Below the pieces are notes generated by a model, which was given only the letters and a program-made list of their open reading frames with translations, searched no databases and was not told the DNA's origin. DNA of 64,000 nucleotides from assembly GCA_016785225.1 (NCBI GenBank), contig JAFBJZ010000625.1:186001-250000 (forward strand), read 5' to 3'. This DNA comes from Psettodes erumei (Eukaryota > Chordata > Actinopteri > Pleuronectiformes > Psettodidae). This document shows, piece after piece, positions 12,801 through 25,694 of the stretch (positions are counted from its first letter, which is position 1; each line of letters begins with the position of its first letter). The translations under genes and the position numbers were made by a program.

Positions 12801-15800
12801 AATCCAAACATGTGCAGAAAATTCTTTCCACAAACCGGGCACTACACCATGTTATCCCCGTCTGATAGATTTTGCAATGAAAGGGGCAGATATTACCAAA
12901 GGTATTGCACGTGGGTTTGTGGGTGAAGATCACAATCATTAATATAGTTTCACCTCTTATTGCTTTTCTATTACATTTGTGCAGGCACAATATCTTTACA
13001 TGAAATTTAACTGAAACACCTTAGTACAGTTGAAACTGCTCATAAACATTAAAAGGAGTTGTTGCAAATTACAAGCTTTTAGCAAAGGTGCACAGCATCT
13101 GAGCGCTGCTGTACTTCAGAGTTTTAACTTGTTCTGTGGGCCAGTTTCATTCAAACGATGGTGATACCAGCCCTTCTGCTCTTTTCTTTTTTTAAATTTG
13201 CGTGACAATCTTAAGATGTAATCTCAAAACTCTTAAGGCTCACTCTTCTACTGTGAGATGCCATTAAGTTTTGAGGCGTTTTATGTCTTTTTAATGAGAG
13301 AGCTAAATTGCCTTCATACGCGGTGATTTTTGTGCAAATGAAAAAGCCTCGCGTACTATGAATGTAAAGTAGGCGACTAAATGTTCCTCGGCACATTGTG
13401 GGGCCACGGGCAGCTGCATTAGGATTCACATTGACGACCACGTGATGAAGCCGAGCGGTGCTCTCTCTGCTGGAAATTATTTCAGTTGTAGCGCACAAAT
13501 GCAGATTCACACCAGCAACACAACGTTGTCATTGCAGTGCATGTCGAAAACAGTCAGATTCCCATCTATACTGCTGCATCTGTGCATTGGTGTACTGCAG
13601 ACGATTATTCCTTTGCTGCAAGTAATGTCTGAAACGGGGGGGGGGGGACTTGGAGCCAGTGCCGTCTGACCCTGGGTGAGAGGCCAGGTCATGGGACATG
13701 CTATCACTTTGTTAAAATATTTTTAAAAGCAAATATCCCTAAAACAGCTCTTTATTCTTTACACTTTCTCTGGTTTAACAGCCACATCTGCACTAAGACT
13801 AGGTCTATCTTTACGTCTGATGTGTTCTGACCTTGTTGTAAATGGCCAATTATAGTGTTCAGGGCAAATAGATGAAAATGAGGATAAAATACCTGACAAA
13901 ATAATGCTAACTCAAGGTACAGACCTTGTCAACATCGAAATAAGAAGTACTAAACAAACAGACATCAACCCTGTAGATAATTTTACTGTCAGCCATAATA
14001 ACTACTGGGCTGCTTTTATGTGTTGACAGGAAAGATCAGGCTCTTTTGTCTGATTGGTTGCTAATTCTAATGGCCTATGTGGCAATGACAATAAACAATT
14101 ATCAAAACTAGCCAAACTAGTAATATTAGAAAAGTTCCTCAGACATTTGCTTGAATATGATAATAATGTATAGTATGTAAAGTATGGAACGTGAGTGAGA
14201 CTTTCTTGTATGCGCTAATAAACAGTGAATTACAATCACTTGACTACTGTTGAAAAATGTTTAAATTTATTATTATTTAATTTATAATAGTACATATTGT
14301 TCATTCTTTATAGCAGTGCTACATAAGTACAAAGGCTTTGTTGGATTAAAACAGACCATACAATATGCAGGATCTACTGTTTGAATGCATCAGGTTGTTT
14401 GAGGGTTTAGTTCCCAATATGTCTATATGCTTCCTGTGTTTGCGCCTTTTTTATGTTCTCTTTCAGTACTGACAGTCTTGCATAACTTGAACCACATGGC
14501 CCGGTGAGTCATCACATTTATCAGGCCACAATTCATATACAAACCTAGTCTGTTTTTCTGTCACTAAAGTACAGTATGCCTCTAATAAGCATGTCACATT
14601 TGATGTGGCAGGCCTCCCTTCAATTAAAGCTGCCCATCCTGTCCATGTAGACGGTCTCATTAGATCTTCAAGGTACTTTAGCCAAGCCTCACACTCAGCT
14701 GCAAACATTTTTCTCACTAAATGGGGCATCATAATTAGCTGCCAAATAAATTAGAAACATTTGTCAAGTGTTTCCTTTCTCCTCTACATGTAATTTGAAC
14801 AAGACAAGCATATTTCTGTCAGTGTAACTGTAAAGAAAACAAGGTCAACATGCTGTTGATCCTGGTCTGAGCCAAGGTTTATTTCACTTTCTTTTTTCAT
14901 TATGGCACATTTGCTTCAATAATTGTCATGCTGATAAAGTAGATGCTGTGACCCCAGATGCATAAAACAATTCTGGGATTATTTTATCTGCTACCTTTAT
15001 GAGAGGATGAAGTAAATGTCCCAGACATGCTTTTCTAGATTTACAATTAAAGAATCAGTCATGTGTTATTTAATAGACTAAATTAGACATTTGTCAAGAT
15101 CACAGACTCAAGTTGAAGAAAGTGTTGCTAAAAGCTGCCTCACAAATCACTGAATATTAAAAGGGCAGAAAAATGTCTGTTGTGTGGTTTAGTTGAATCC
15201 TAAAAAGATGATCCCCAAAGTGAAGTTGTTTTTTACGCTCTGAACTACAAAAGATAAGCAGTTCAGTCGGAACTTGTTTGTCCTTGGCACTAAATGGCAG
15301 AAGAAAGAATATATATTTATATATGTTTTAAATATATAAATCTTGTAACTCTTGCTATTTGTAAAAAATAAAATGCCAACATTGAAACCACTGTCTCATA
15401 TTCCTATTCATTCCTGGCAGAGCAAAAAGCCCTATACAGCAGTGTTGGCAGCCTCTACTTCTTAAAGGTCCAGTTAGGTAATGTGCTCTTCTTGCAGAAA
15501 GCGTTATAGATGAGTCATACTGGAACATCATGCAGTCACACCTGACATGTAACAGATTTTTTTCCTTAGGATTCAAACTGCATTTAAGAGAACACTGTCC
15601 TTTATGTCCACTTTTTTGTTCCCCCTGCATCTGCAAGAAGCCAAACCTAAAACAACTCTGTACTGTAGACTGAATGAGGGGGACTCCATATGCACAGCAC
15701 ATCCCAACACCTGTGTATTTTTGAAGTGGTGCATTGCAACCCTACAGCTGTTTATTGGAAATAGGGGAGCAATGGGGCCGTCTCACTTAGAGCTGAGGTA

Positions 15801-16858
15801 GTTTAGCTGAAGGCAGCGCCACTGGCATACCCACATTCCCATTCAGTCCTGCTGTCTACTGCTAACAACTGACTCTGATCAGATGTGCTGCTCAGATCAT
15901 GTCTGAGCGCTGTGGAACACACAACCAGATTCTGCCTGTTTGGAATTCTCAGCCATGTTTATAATGTTCAACACGGTTTGTGGTCAACAGTCTAATTAGG
16001 TTTTTATAAAATTGCTTTTGTCATTGACCTGTCAGATACATTAATTATCATTTCATTATTATTTAATAGAAAATGTAATCCTGTAAGCATTATGTCTTCT
16101 TTAAACCATATTTTCTGTTGCAGATTTGTTGGATCCAAATATATTTTCTAAAAAACATGGCTAATTGCATTATATAAATTGTAATATTAACTTTTTTGTA
16201 ACACACACTCCATGGTCCACGGTCACCATGGTTTTCAATAAAGGTTATCTCAGAAGCAGCTTCTAAGAGCTGTTATGCTCCACTGTTTGATTTCAGATCT
16301 TAAAATACAAATCTTTGCCAGACTGAAATTGTTTGTTGAGATAAAATCAGACAATCACCATGTTGCCTTCCTCTCTCATCAACCCTTATCATTACCATGA
16401 TTTACCTGGAGGAAGGGTCTTGTGGAAAAGGCTATAAAACAAAGAGTGAGGAAAGAGACGGTTGTTTAAATGCAGTGCCTGCATATAGAGTGGAGGGCAG
16501 TGAGGAGAGGCGATGCACAGCATAGCGAGCGATAAACACAAGCGATACAGGGGCAGATTGACGAGTGAAATCAGCAGCGTGATTAATGTGACAACCTTTA
16601 AGAAAAGGTTATGGATCCGTAGGGAACACTAATGTCTGTAGGACAAGGTGGAGAGGCAGAGTGAAGAAAAGGGCAGGAGTCAAGTGAGGTGCAAAATTAA
16701 AGGAATACCCTGTTCTCATGGGGTACAGTATCCTGTACTGTGTCTTCAAGAGATTGCTCCTAGAAATGTTATGAGTGTTATTAAAGAGTGATTTTAACAC
16801 ACTGCCCTATTACAATATCATTTGATTGAATAGCACTGACTCATAATATCAATAAAGC

Positions 16859-17348
16859 TGACACGGTGGGGTTTCGGACCAGAAAGTGCAGGAGACCAGA
16901 GGCACACAGTTTGAGTTTTTATTAGTTTCCAACAGGGAAACAGCACGAGGAAAAACTCCCTGAAGAGTCGCACACGTGGTGTAGCTTGTGCTGACTCCTT
17001 CGGGAGGTTGGCGTAGACGTAGTTGTGGTCGGTGACGTAGCAGTGGGCGGGATCGAGGTCAGGAACGTAGCAGTGGTCGGGATCGTGGTCAGGAACGTAG
17101 CCGTGGTCAGGGACGTAGCGGTGGTCAGGACCGTGGTCGAGGTCAAAGAACGCTGGATGTCGCAAAGCAATCATCTGGCAGCAGGGTGACTGGAGAGCTG
17201 GGCTTATGTAGGGGATGGGCTGATTAGCAGATGAGCGTCAGGTGCGTCTCATCTGCTCGTTATGGCAAACCACGCCTCCTGCCACCACCTGGGAGCAGAA
17301 GAGAAAAGAGAGGCAAACCGGAAGGGACGCCCATCCTAGGCCGTCACA
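16859..17348 (-). mobile_element. Solo LTR of an LTR retrotransposon with 5-bp target duplication
   Basis: The 490-bp block begins TGACACGG and ends CCGTCACA, so both strands run TG...CA and the ends are near-perfect inverted repeats. It is flanked on both sides by AAAGC (16854-16858 and 17349-17353), a clean 5-bp target-site duplication. On the minus strand there is an AATAAA signal (16918-16923 on + is TTTATT) about 60 bp from the 3' end, as expected for R/U5. An internal minisatellite lies at about 17015-17150. No gag or pol sequence is present, so the internal region was probably lost by LTR-LTR recombination. A 5-bp duplication fits Ty3/Gypsy-like or ERV-like elements; the superfamily cannot be fixed from an LTR alone. 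Confidence 0.82.
17015..17150 (-). repeat. Minisatellite inside the solo LTR
   Basis: Degenerate tandem units, roughly 12-27 bp, built from GTGGTCAGGA and ACGTAGC words on the + strand. Read on the minus strand, the frame gives repeated Pro-Asp-His and Cys-Tyr-Val triplets. This periodic frame is a by-product of the tandem repeat, not a gene. Confidence 0.8.
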
Positions 17349-17790
17349 AAAGCAATGTAAAATATGCACCGTGAACGAGACTTTTTTGAGGGATTCTACA
17401 TATTAGTTCGTGTAGTAGCTTCACTGGGCTTTGACATATAGAAATACAAAAAAAACCCAAAAGAGCATTCAATATTACAGTAGCTCGGGAGAAGTAAGTG
17501 GAATCACTAATAACAGTATATTTATCAGAAAAGTTGGTTTCTCTTTTAAAAAGAAAGAAAGAGCCTCAAAATGCCAGAGGGGAAAATAAACAGCACAGAT
17601 TATACGGTGGGGAATGCAGTAGGAATTTTAAAATGAATATAAAAATCAGAATACTATTAAAACAACCGAACATAGTTAAATAGACATTAAATGTGATGTG
17701 TTCATCCATATAGTCTTCATAGCTCTTTCATAAGTGCTTGATTTAATGGTCTTAATGTACTGCTTAAACTTGATAGAACGACTCCACATA

Positions 17791-17806
17791 CACACACACA
17801 CACACA
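17791..17806. repeat. (CA)n short microsatellite
   Basis: Eight CA units in the hs6st3 intron. Confidence 0.9.
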
Positions 17807-18297
17807 GTGTCTACCACGTTACAGACCAACTACATCACTCAGCCCCACTGTTGTTCTGGGACACGGTTTGTCTTTACTTATTTACTGCTCACTGTGTTAG
17901 CCTTTGCTCTAAACAACTTTCTGCCCAGCTCAGAGAGACATATTGTTTTGCTCTTCCCTATTGTCTCGCCACCCCCCTCAAGCACCTGCAACAACATCCG
18001 ACTCCCACACATGAATGTCTTAATGAGAGAATTCAGTTCATCCACTTCCAAACACCATATGTCCGGGCTGAGAGCGCGACGTGCCTTTGACGTAGCCGCC
18101 TGGATTCAGGGAGAAGCAGCATGCTGGAATTATGTCACGGAGGCTAATTATGGGCAATTAAAAGCCAGTTGTCTGATGCAGTGATATTTGCTGTGGTGCC
18201 CCAACTGTTCAATCATGTTGAATGGGTTTGGGGAGCGTTTTAACGACAATATTCACAGAGAGATGGCTGATTTTTAAACAGGCTGTTGGTGTGTAAT

Positions 18298-18790
18298 ATC
18301 TAAGAACTATTGGATAAATTGCCATGAGGTTTTGTACAGACAGTCATGGTTTCCAGCGGATTACAGATACAAATTAATCACTCAATGAACAATGACTTTG
18401 GTGATCCCCTGACTTTTCATCTGGTGCAATGATAAGGTCAACAGTTTTGTATTTAAGGACAATTTGGACTGGTTACCTTGAAGTTTGGTACACACATGAA
18501 TGCCCTCTCACAAAGAATTTTGATAACCTAGTTAGTACCATCATTTGTCAAAAATTTGTCAAGCACTTTTGTTTTATAACCAAATACCTGGCAAAGTATA
18601 ATTACATTTCTATCAACATATGTTGTCCTTTTAGTTTAGTGCTAACTATAAAATGTTTGCTTGCTAACACCCTTATGGTGTAAAATGTAGCTTCTCATCG
18701 GCATTGTCACTGTGAGCATGTTAGCATGCTAACTTAGCAGTCAGCTCAAAGCACCGTTGGGCTTCACACAGCGGGACTCAAAGTAGCTCT
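18298..18790 (+). repeat. Fish interspersed repeat A, longest copy
   Basis: The longest copy of the family seen in reverse at about 4.3 and 9.3 kb. It contains in order GCCATGAGGTTTTGTACAGA, TTTGGTGATCCCCTGACTTT, TTGAAGTTTGGTACACAC, GTGAGCATGTTAGCATGCTA and GCTCAAAGCACCG. These phrases recur through percomorph genomes. It is strongly decayed, with no coding capacity, so it looks like an old non-autonomous element. Confidence 0.75.
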
Positions 18791-21700
18791 TTAATGATTT
18801 GTTAGCTTATGTTGGGGGAAAAAAAGTCAAAGATGATTTCATATGCGTATGTATCAAGTGCTTTCCATATCATTAACCATATCTATTTAAATTACACCAA
18901 GCTTTAGCAGCCCTGTCTGCAGCAGCTCTGCTCTATTCATTAGCTTTAGTTTCCATTTTTTTACTTTGGAATTCCATCTTCCATCTCTGTATAATAACCC
19001 CCTATTTAGTTTGTGTTCCCTCGAAGGCTGGAGCTGCTGGTGCTACTACTGTAGAGAGGAGTATTCTGGGAGAGGATGAGCTGCGATGTACCTTCTATCC
19101 ATTATTGATCCATGATTAACCAGAGTTCAGCTGAGCTCTCGACTTCAACATGCTAAAATAGGCTGGGAAATCTTAGCAAAGGGATGTGGCTCTGTCACAG
19201 TGTTTCTATGCAAAACAGTCAGCTTCTACCTATGGTATGTGCTGTGATTTTGCAGTAACATATACAGGAAAACAGTATCACAGTGTAAACTTTACACAGT
19301 GGTTTTGATGATGAGTGTGAGATGAGTGTAGTCATGGTATTGATGATAGCACAGGCCAGAGGTCATAGAAGCTTGTTAGCCCCACCCAACCTCCACCACA
19401 ACCACCACCACCCACCCAACCCGCCACTCGACAGCCATCTGTATCACTCAGGGAATGTCTCCTCAAGATAGCTCCACAGACCCGCTGATCCTGATGCATT
19501 TTGACACTGATGGTGCACACAGCTGACCTTTGGCTGTCGAGTGCACTCAAACAACACTTGCTGCATGTGTTTATGTCCCAGAGACAGTCTAATGAGGATG
19601 TATCTGCAGCCAGCCAACTCCAGGAGCAAGTTCCAGGATACAGCAGCTGCCACCAAGGCAGCAAATCACACCGCGTCTTGCCTGACTCACATTGGGAAAC
19701 ATTGTCAGTGGTGGCACACTTGCAGCAGAGTTGGGACAAATCCCTTCCAGATTAACAATCTTGTGGATTTTTCAGCAGATAATATTGTGACACCCAAACA
19801 TTTTCCAATTTTAGTGTGCTCATCATTCCATACCATTACTATGCATGTTCAGGACTGTATTCTGTAATCAGTGTACTAAACTTAAGTGTTAAATTTTGTG
19901 TTAAGTGCAGGAAACTGGTTTGAAACAAGCTTGAATGACTTTAGAGAAATGGGTTGACCATGAATACATAAAGAAAAATATGAGACACAAATGTTTTCAA
20001 TTTTCAAATAATTTAAAAGGTTAAAAAACGTTACATCTCTTTCTCAGAGCCGAAGGTGATACCAACCCTAACCCTAATCTTAACCCAATATCTTATTCTG
20101 TAAGACCAACAGTCCAAAACCCAAACATACTGAATATACAATGATAAAGTGAAACAGACAAAAGCAGCAAATCCTCATACTGGAGAAGCTGTTGCCAGTG
20201 AATGTTTGATTTATTTTTTTTTATCAAAAACTGGCAAAGGGATTAATCATCAAAATAGCTGGTGATTATTTTTGTGTTAATCAACTAATCAATTTATTGT
20301 CTCTCTTAGCTCTGAAACTCACTTACTCTTAACACCCTTTATGTGCAGCAAGTATACCAGTACTTTTCATGATGTAATCTCAATGCTTTTATTAGAGACA
20401 ACATAAGAGCATAATGCTCTTTTCATTACAAGAACAAAAATTAAACTAGTCGTTAAAACACAAAGAAATACTAATTTAATGGCCCCTTAAAAACAACCTG
20501 AATAAAGTTTAGGAAAAAAGTATTCCACTGACTGCACGATTTCAGAATATGTTTTAGCATTGAATCCGACCCTGAAGGACAAGCACATATCAGCACAGGA
20601 GACTGTTTGTGGAGTGCTTTTATTTCCAGTTCTGGGTGAGCCTGTGTGCATGTTTGCTGTGTCGGGGCAACTGAGGCAGCACTGAATAAGCAGCCTTCGA
20701 GTCGGTTTGAAATCTCAGCGCCGCAGTCCACTTTATCTGCCCAGACAGTTCTCTAGGGAGGGGGGTCGCATCATTAAATATTCACGCCGCACTCACAGGA
20801 CTTCATCTTAGGGGAGGTTTACCTGGCCAACACCTGTCCACTCTTTGTTTTTCCATCAGAATGCACTTTGACATACCTGTGGTTCAGCAGAGAGGATAAT
20901 CCTTGAAAGTCTTCACCTTGGCATCAAGGGCATATGGGGTTTCACTCTCAAGCTAAATGTCAACTTCAGAATCAGACATGATTCACATCCATGCAGTTAT
21001 TTGGTATTTTTTGCTTTTATTTAGTGATATTGTTGTTCATTTTATAGTAGAAACTGGCTGCTTTGTTTCAGCCAATGAGCTTTATCAGACTCCTCTTTTA
21101 GAATCTCATCTCCGTTTGTTTACACTGCAGAAAACTGCTGAATCGAAGTTTCTGTGTCATTTTGTCCTGCGCCACGACCAGTCAACTTGACCAGTGATAC
21201 TATAGCAAGCAGGAATGAGTTGACTGACCTCTCCAGCATTAAGCACGGCTCTCACTCTCGCTGCAATTTCAAAAATGGCATTGTCATATCTCTCTGTAAC
21301 GCACATAGCAACCTTCTCCACCAGTTATTTTAGACAAGTTGCTTGAATAAATGGAGGGTCGTCGTGGTCAGAAGAAAAGGAAAAGTGGAGCAGAGGAAGA
21401 GACTAAAAAGGAAAAAGGCCCCTGTTGCTACAGATGCAGCTAAATGGTGCAAAATAAGCAACATATTCACCAGTAAGGGATGAGATCAATCAAAAATACT
21501 ACACTACAATAACACCTAATACCTAAAATACTATACCTTGGTTAGTCCCAAATTCTTGTATTTAGTAATCTGGATAACTTTCTGTGCAGATAAAGATAGT
21601 GGACAAATTTATAACTAGCTTGGTACCCATTCAAACCCATCAATAAATAGGGTTAGCCCAAAAACTTGTCAAAGGTGAAGTCAATTTCCTGGCCTGAATC

Positions 21701-22292
21701 ATTGTTTCAGTCCGCCTCTGAGTTGGCATATTCACTCTGAGGGGGAGAGACGGCAGTGTGTATAAAAAAAAAGAAGAATGCTCATTTAGCAGTTCTTCAC
21801 CACCAAAATGTCAGTTGCATGTGTTTTCCTGTAAAATACCCTGCTGCAATTGGCTGCCAAGGGGTGACTTGAATACCCAGTTAAAAGTGAAGCAGATTGG
21901 AGGCACAGAAACCAAATCCTCATTATTTTGTCTCAGTGACATGTTTGGGTTTTAGTTGGGTCAGCTTTATCCACTTTCTCTATGTCCAGTATACCTTAGG
22001 CTTAATTCCCTATTATTCTCCATGATGGAAGGTGAGGAGAAACCTGTGGAATGGAAAATTACTCTGGCCCAGTTTTGCAAAATCATTTCTCTGATGCAAG
22101 GGTTCAATTTTGAGGACAATATATAGATTCTATAACAGCCTCTTTAGTGATATTTTCAGTTTGCCAATTAGCAATTCAACCTTGAAGTTTCATACACAGA
22201 CAAAAGTTGCCATCTGTTAGCACAATGCAGGGCAGCCCTGTGTGATGATGATGTGCTCACAGCTATCTAACTGTGTTTGTTTTTGGCTGCAG

Positions 22293-23061
22293 GAACTTCT
22301 ACTACATCACCATGCTGCGCGACCCAGTCTCCCGCTACCTGAGTGAGTGGAAGCACGTACAGCGCGGAGCCACATGGAAGACTGCCCTCCATATGTGTGA
22401 TGGACGCTCACCCACCCAGGACGAGCTTCCCACCTGCTACCAAGGGGATGATTGGTCTGGTGTCACCCTGACAGATTTCATGAACTGCCCGTCCAACCTG
22501 GCCAATAACCGGCAGGTCCGTATGCTGGCTGACCTGAGCCTGGTGGGCTGCTACAACCTGTCTTCTATGAATGAGAGCCAGCGCAACCACATCCTTTTGA
22601 GCAGCGCGATGAGCAACTTGAAGAACATGGCCTTCTATGGCCTGACTGAGTTTCAGCGCAAGACTCAGTACCTGTTTGAGCGGACGTTCAGCCTGCGCTT
22701 CATCTCTGCCTTCACGCAGATCAACAGCACGCGAGCTGCCAACGTGGACCTGAGCGAACCTGTGCGCAGACGCATCGAGGAGCTCAACTTCTTGGACGTG
22801 CAGTTGTACGAGTATGCGAAAGACCTCTTCCTCCAGCGTTTCCAGTTCACCCGCCAGAGGGAGCACCAGGAGGTGCGTTTGAAGAGGCGCGAGGAGAGGC
22901 GTTGGCTGAGGGAGCAAAGAGAGCAGGGCAGGCCATGGCCACCCAAACACAAAGGTGGAGGAAACAAGGGCGTGAGAGGGGGAGGAGGTTTCGAGCAAGG
23001 GACTGATGGTGACTTCCCCACCACCACTGAGGACTACACGAGCCAAGTGGCCCGCTGGTGA
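22293..23061 (+). CDS. hs6st3: Heparan-sulfate 6-O-sulfotransferase 3, last coding exon
   Basis: This is the C-terminal 255 residues of a Golgi type II enzyme that moves sulfate from PAPS to the 6-O position of glucosamine in heparan sulfate. The exon follows a good acceptor (CAG at 22290-22292). Its first base completes a split Arg codon, and it ends at TGA 23059-23061. Near the start is the MLRDPVSRYLSEWKHVQRG block, the 3'-phosphate-binding part of the PAPS site. NLANNRQVRMLADLSLVGCY and GLTEFQRKTQYLFERTF are family hallmarks. Three N-glycosylation sequons are visible (NLS, NES, NST). The tail is basic and Arg/Glu-rich, then Gly-rich, and ends EDYTSQVARW. The MNES phrase and the SQVxRW end point to HS6ST3 rather than HS6ST1 or 2. 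The methionine at 22273 is intronic and is not the start. Teleosts may carry a and b copies; I cannot tell which this is. Confidence 0.96.
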
Positions 23062-23077
23062 AGCTTCTGTCCCATAA

Positions 23078-23104
<27 letters not shown>
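23078..23104. repeat. (GA)n microsatellite in the 3' UTR
   Basis: About 13 GA units starting 17 nt after the hs6st3 stop codon. Confidence 0.97.
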
Positions 23105-23108
<4 letters not shown>

Positions 23109-24934
23109 AATCCCTCACAGACTAATTTAAACATCTCCTTTGACGCTCTCTCTAGCATCCTGCATCTCCCTCTCTCTTTTTGTCTCGCCATTAATCTGTC
23201 TCCTGCATCTGTCTGTTTCTCAGCTTCAGTGTGATCCAAGTGCTCTGCTGTTTCTTTACGAAAACTGCCAAGTCTGCGAGCTTCACAGCAGCTCTGCCTT
23301 GGAGTGCCCTTTGGTGTCTTAAATCTTTAAATGCTGTTTATATATTTTTTTGTCATTTAAGTTTTTTGCCTTTGTTTATCACTGAGGTGAAACAAAAAAA
23401 AACAATCAAAAGAATCTGCCATAGAAAATGTTAATTTTGACATTCACTGCAAAATTAAAGAATTTGAATCATTGTCTTTGTTGCAACTGGTAGAAAACTG
23501 TTTCTATTTGAAAGATATTGTTGTAGAAGAACTGATGGTTGCATGTCACACATCTACACTATACTTACAATCGGGTTTAATGATTTCCAAAAGATATACA
23601 GCACTGTAACCCAAAGTGAGTGAATATAACACGTTGGATGCTTTTGATTTAAAGCCAATGAAACTCTCTGTAAGGTCCACATTGTATGCATGCAGTACCC
23701 ACTTTTTAAACCAAATTATAGAAGACTGATGCTAGTTTTTTGGTTGCAGTGCAATATATACAGTATTATTTTATTAAGTGCAATACCTTGCAAATTTGAA
23801 CACCTCTCCCAAAGACATACTGTGTACACACAAAGCCAGTCGCAGTCACAAAGGGGGAGGCATCCTCTTAAACAAAACAACCTCAGTCTTTAGCAGTATC
23901 TTTAGTAGAACATTGTGTTTTTTTATATGAGAAATGTAAACTTGTACTGCACGATGAGGAAAGCATATTTTATGAGCGATTCATTTTTGAAGTAGGGGGT
24001 TGCAGATATAAAAGTTGGTAAATAGTACAGGTGTCAGTGTGGCTGGTGTGTGTGGGCCGACTGTAAATGAGGTGATCAGCATTCAGTTCTCATGCCCCTC
24101 CCCGTCACACCGGCTGCTTTTACACGTTTTCAGAGCTGACGGCAACAGCACTGTGGGCAGTGTGTGAGCGCTCTCATGCCAGCAGAGAGCCAGCCTACAA
24201 AGACAAGCCTCAAAGCAGATAACCGAGAAATAAAACACATCTGTCACTTTGTCTGCCCGATAGTTTCCAGTCTCTCAAATCCAATCAGCACAGAAAATAC
24301 ACGAGGATGAAACAGGGCTGGCTTTTATCTGGCGTAATAGGCTTCGGCCGTGTGTTTTTATGCCTCTTATCTCATATTCACTTAAAATCCCTGCTTATCA
24401 AATTGAATGTTCAACTAAATGTCAACACTGAATTTATAAAGCTGCTGCTGTTCCAACAACAGTTTCTCATGTCTCTCCTCTGACCGCAGTTACTTACCTC
24501 AGATGGCACAGTTTTGTTTCATTGTAAAGGCTCACCCATGTTCTTGTCTGAATGATTCCTGCACTGGGTCCATAGAATGAGCTGAACGAATACAGGTTTG
24601 ATTGTTTGAGCCGGATTGGTGCACTTGCAATTGCATGAGTTTGGTGAGTGTGTGGATGGATGGGGCATAACAAAGACAAGGTGTATATCACACTGATGAC
24701 ACTCGATCAAGTGTTTCAAGTGTAGCTACCAGCAAACAGCTTGGAATATTGAAGCCTCCTGTGTATAATTTAGAGATAAGCTCACGTAGTCATGCCATTC
24801 TTAATGTGGCAGTGAAATAAGCATGTTGACAAAATCTGATCTAATCTCTCATCTTGTCTAACCCTAACACTTTCACCCAAAAAACATTATAGTTAACTTT
24901 TGCCCTAAAATTGTATTGATAATAATTTATTCTT

Positions 24935-25022
24935 GTACTCCATATAAAGCAGCATAAAATAGATATGCCCAGGTAAAATACAAGTACCTCAAAGAATCTT
25001 ATTTATTCAGACTTGAATAAAT
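24935..25022 (-). repeat. Fish repeat B (TACTTGTACTTTAC family), short fragment
   Basis: The reverse complement reads TTTGAGGTACTTGTATTTTA and then ATCTATTTTATGCTGCTTTA, a familiar portion of a fish repeat made of TACTTAAGTA-type words. Longer or complementary pieces lie at about 30.45 and 57.8 kb. Confidence 0.6.
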
Positions 25023-25484
25023 TTTTCTTTCAACCACTGGATTTGACTGGCAGTGGCGACTATGGGGGGGACTGAACAGAGCCATCATTAATGTTAATGA
25101 GCCTGTGTTTTTCCTGCCGGTGAAAATATTTGACCATTATAATATTTTCACTTTTTCTCAGAAAAAGAATCCAAGCCCTTCTATAATCACACTGTTTTGC
25201 ATTCACCACTAATTCCATTGCTTTTTGAGCACAGGAGAGTTCTTTTTAAAATGGCAATTGCCAAAAGGCTCCTTATTTTGGAGGTTTCTTTTAATAAACC
25301 TACATGCTGCTCTGCCGTGCGACAAGCTGTAGGAATTACAATGTTCCCCAGTGACAGATGGCATGAGCACTGCATGCACAGTAGAAGTGCTGTATAGCTA
25401 TTAATGAAACACTTCTTCTAGTGTTGAAAATGTGCTATAAACTCAAGTTTTATATGTATATAAATATGCGTGGGTATGTGTGTG

Positions 25485-25694
25485 GCTTAGGTAACTTTTG
25501 GGGACAAATTTCAGAATGAAGACTAGTTAATTGAGGATGGCTTGTCCATATTCCAAGCTATATAGGGTTATATTAAGGTTAGGGAAAGTCTACAGGGAGT
25601 GAATGGAAGTCTATATAATTTCCCCAAAAGTGAAAAAAGTAAACGTGTGTGTGTGTGTGTGCGAGCGAGTGAGAGAGAGAGAGAGAGAGAGAGA
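25485..25694 (+). repeat. Microsatellite-linked fish repeat with (GT)n(GA)n tail
   Basis: Contains TTTTGGGGACAAATTTCAGA, GACTAGTTAATTGAGGATGG, CTTGTCCATA and TCCCCAAAAGTGA. This unit is widely dispersed in fish and usually borders GT microsatellites. Here it runs directly into (GT)n at 25645-25661 and (GA)n at 25671-25694. Confidence 0.7.

Larger units (their letters stand above)
1..22292 (+). other. hs6st3: hs6st3 intron (3' part), no supported exon
   Basis: AT-rich non-coding DNA upstream of the last hs6st3 exon. HS6ST genes have an early first exon and, in HS6ST3, one very long intron, so this stretch is read as the 3' part of that intron; the first exon is not in the window. It ends in a good acceptor: a branch-point-like CTAAC at 22267-22271, then a T/G-rich tract and CAG at 22290-22292. 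Open frames here are short, show no family motif, and look like chance. The recognisable content is interspersed repeats (about 4.3, 9.3 and 18.3 kb), one solo LTR (16.9-17.3 kb) and microsatellites. I see nothing else of function. Confidence 0.8.

Noticed and set aside
14463..14732. 89-residue minus-strand ORF with protein-like composition
   Set aside because: No recognised family, no splice signals or promoter that I can support, and it lies inside a long intron; chance is the simplest explanation.
16818..17174. 118-residue minus-strand ORF with PDHxYVPDH repeats
   Set aside because: It is generated by the minisatellite inside the solo LTR, in frame only by the repeat period; no known protein or start context supports it.
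20057..20090. Telomere-like ACCCTAACCCTAATC words
   Set aside because: Only two or three degenerate units; such words are common inside fish interspersed repeats and do not mark a telomere.
22273..22292. Methionine start of the hs6st3 ORF at 22273
   Set aside because: It lies in the intron's pyrimidine-rich acceptor; the exon begins at 22293 and its first base completes a split codon.
22408..23118. 236-residue minus-strand ORF opposite the hs6st3 exon
   Set aside because: It is the antisense shadow of a GC-rich conserved exon; the sense frame matches HS6ST3 throughout, while the antisense shows no family motif.
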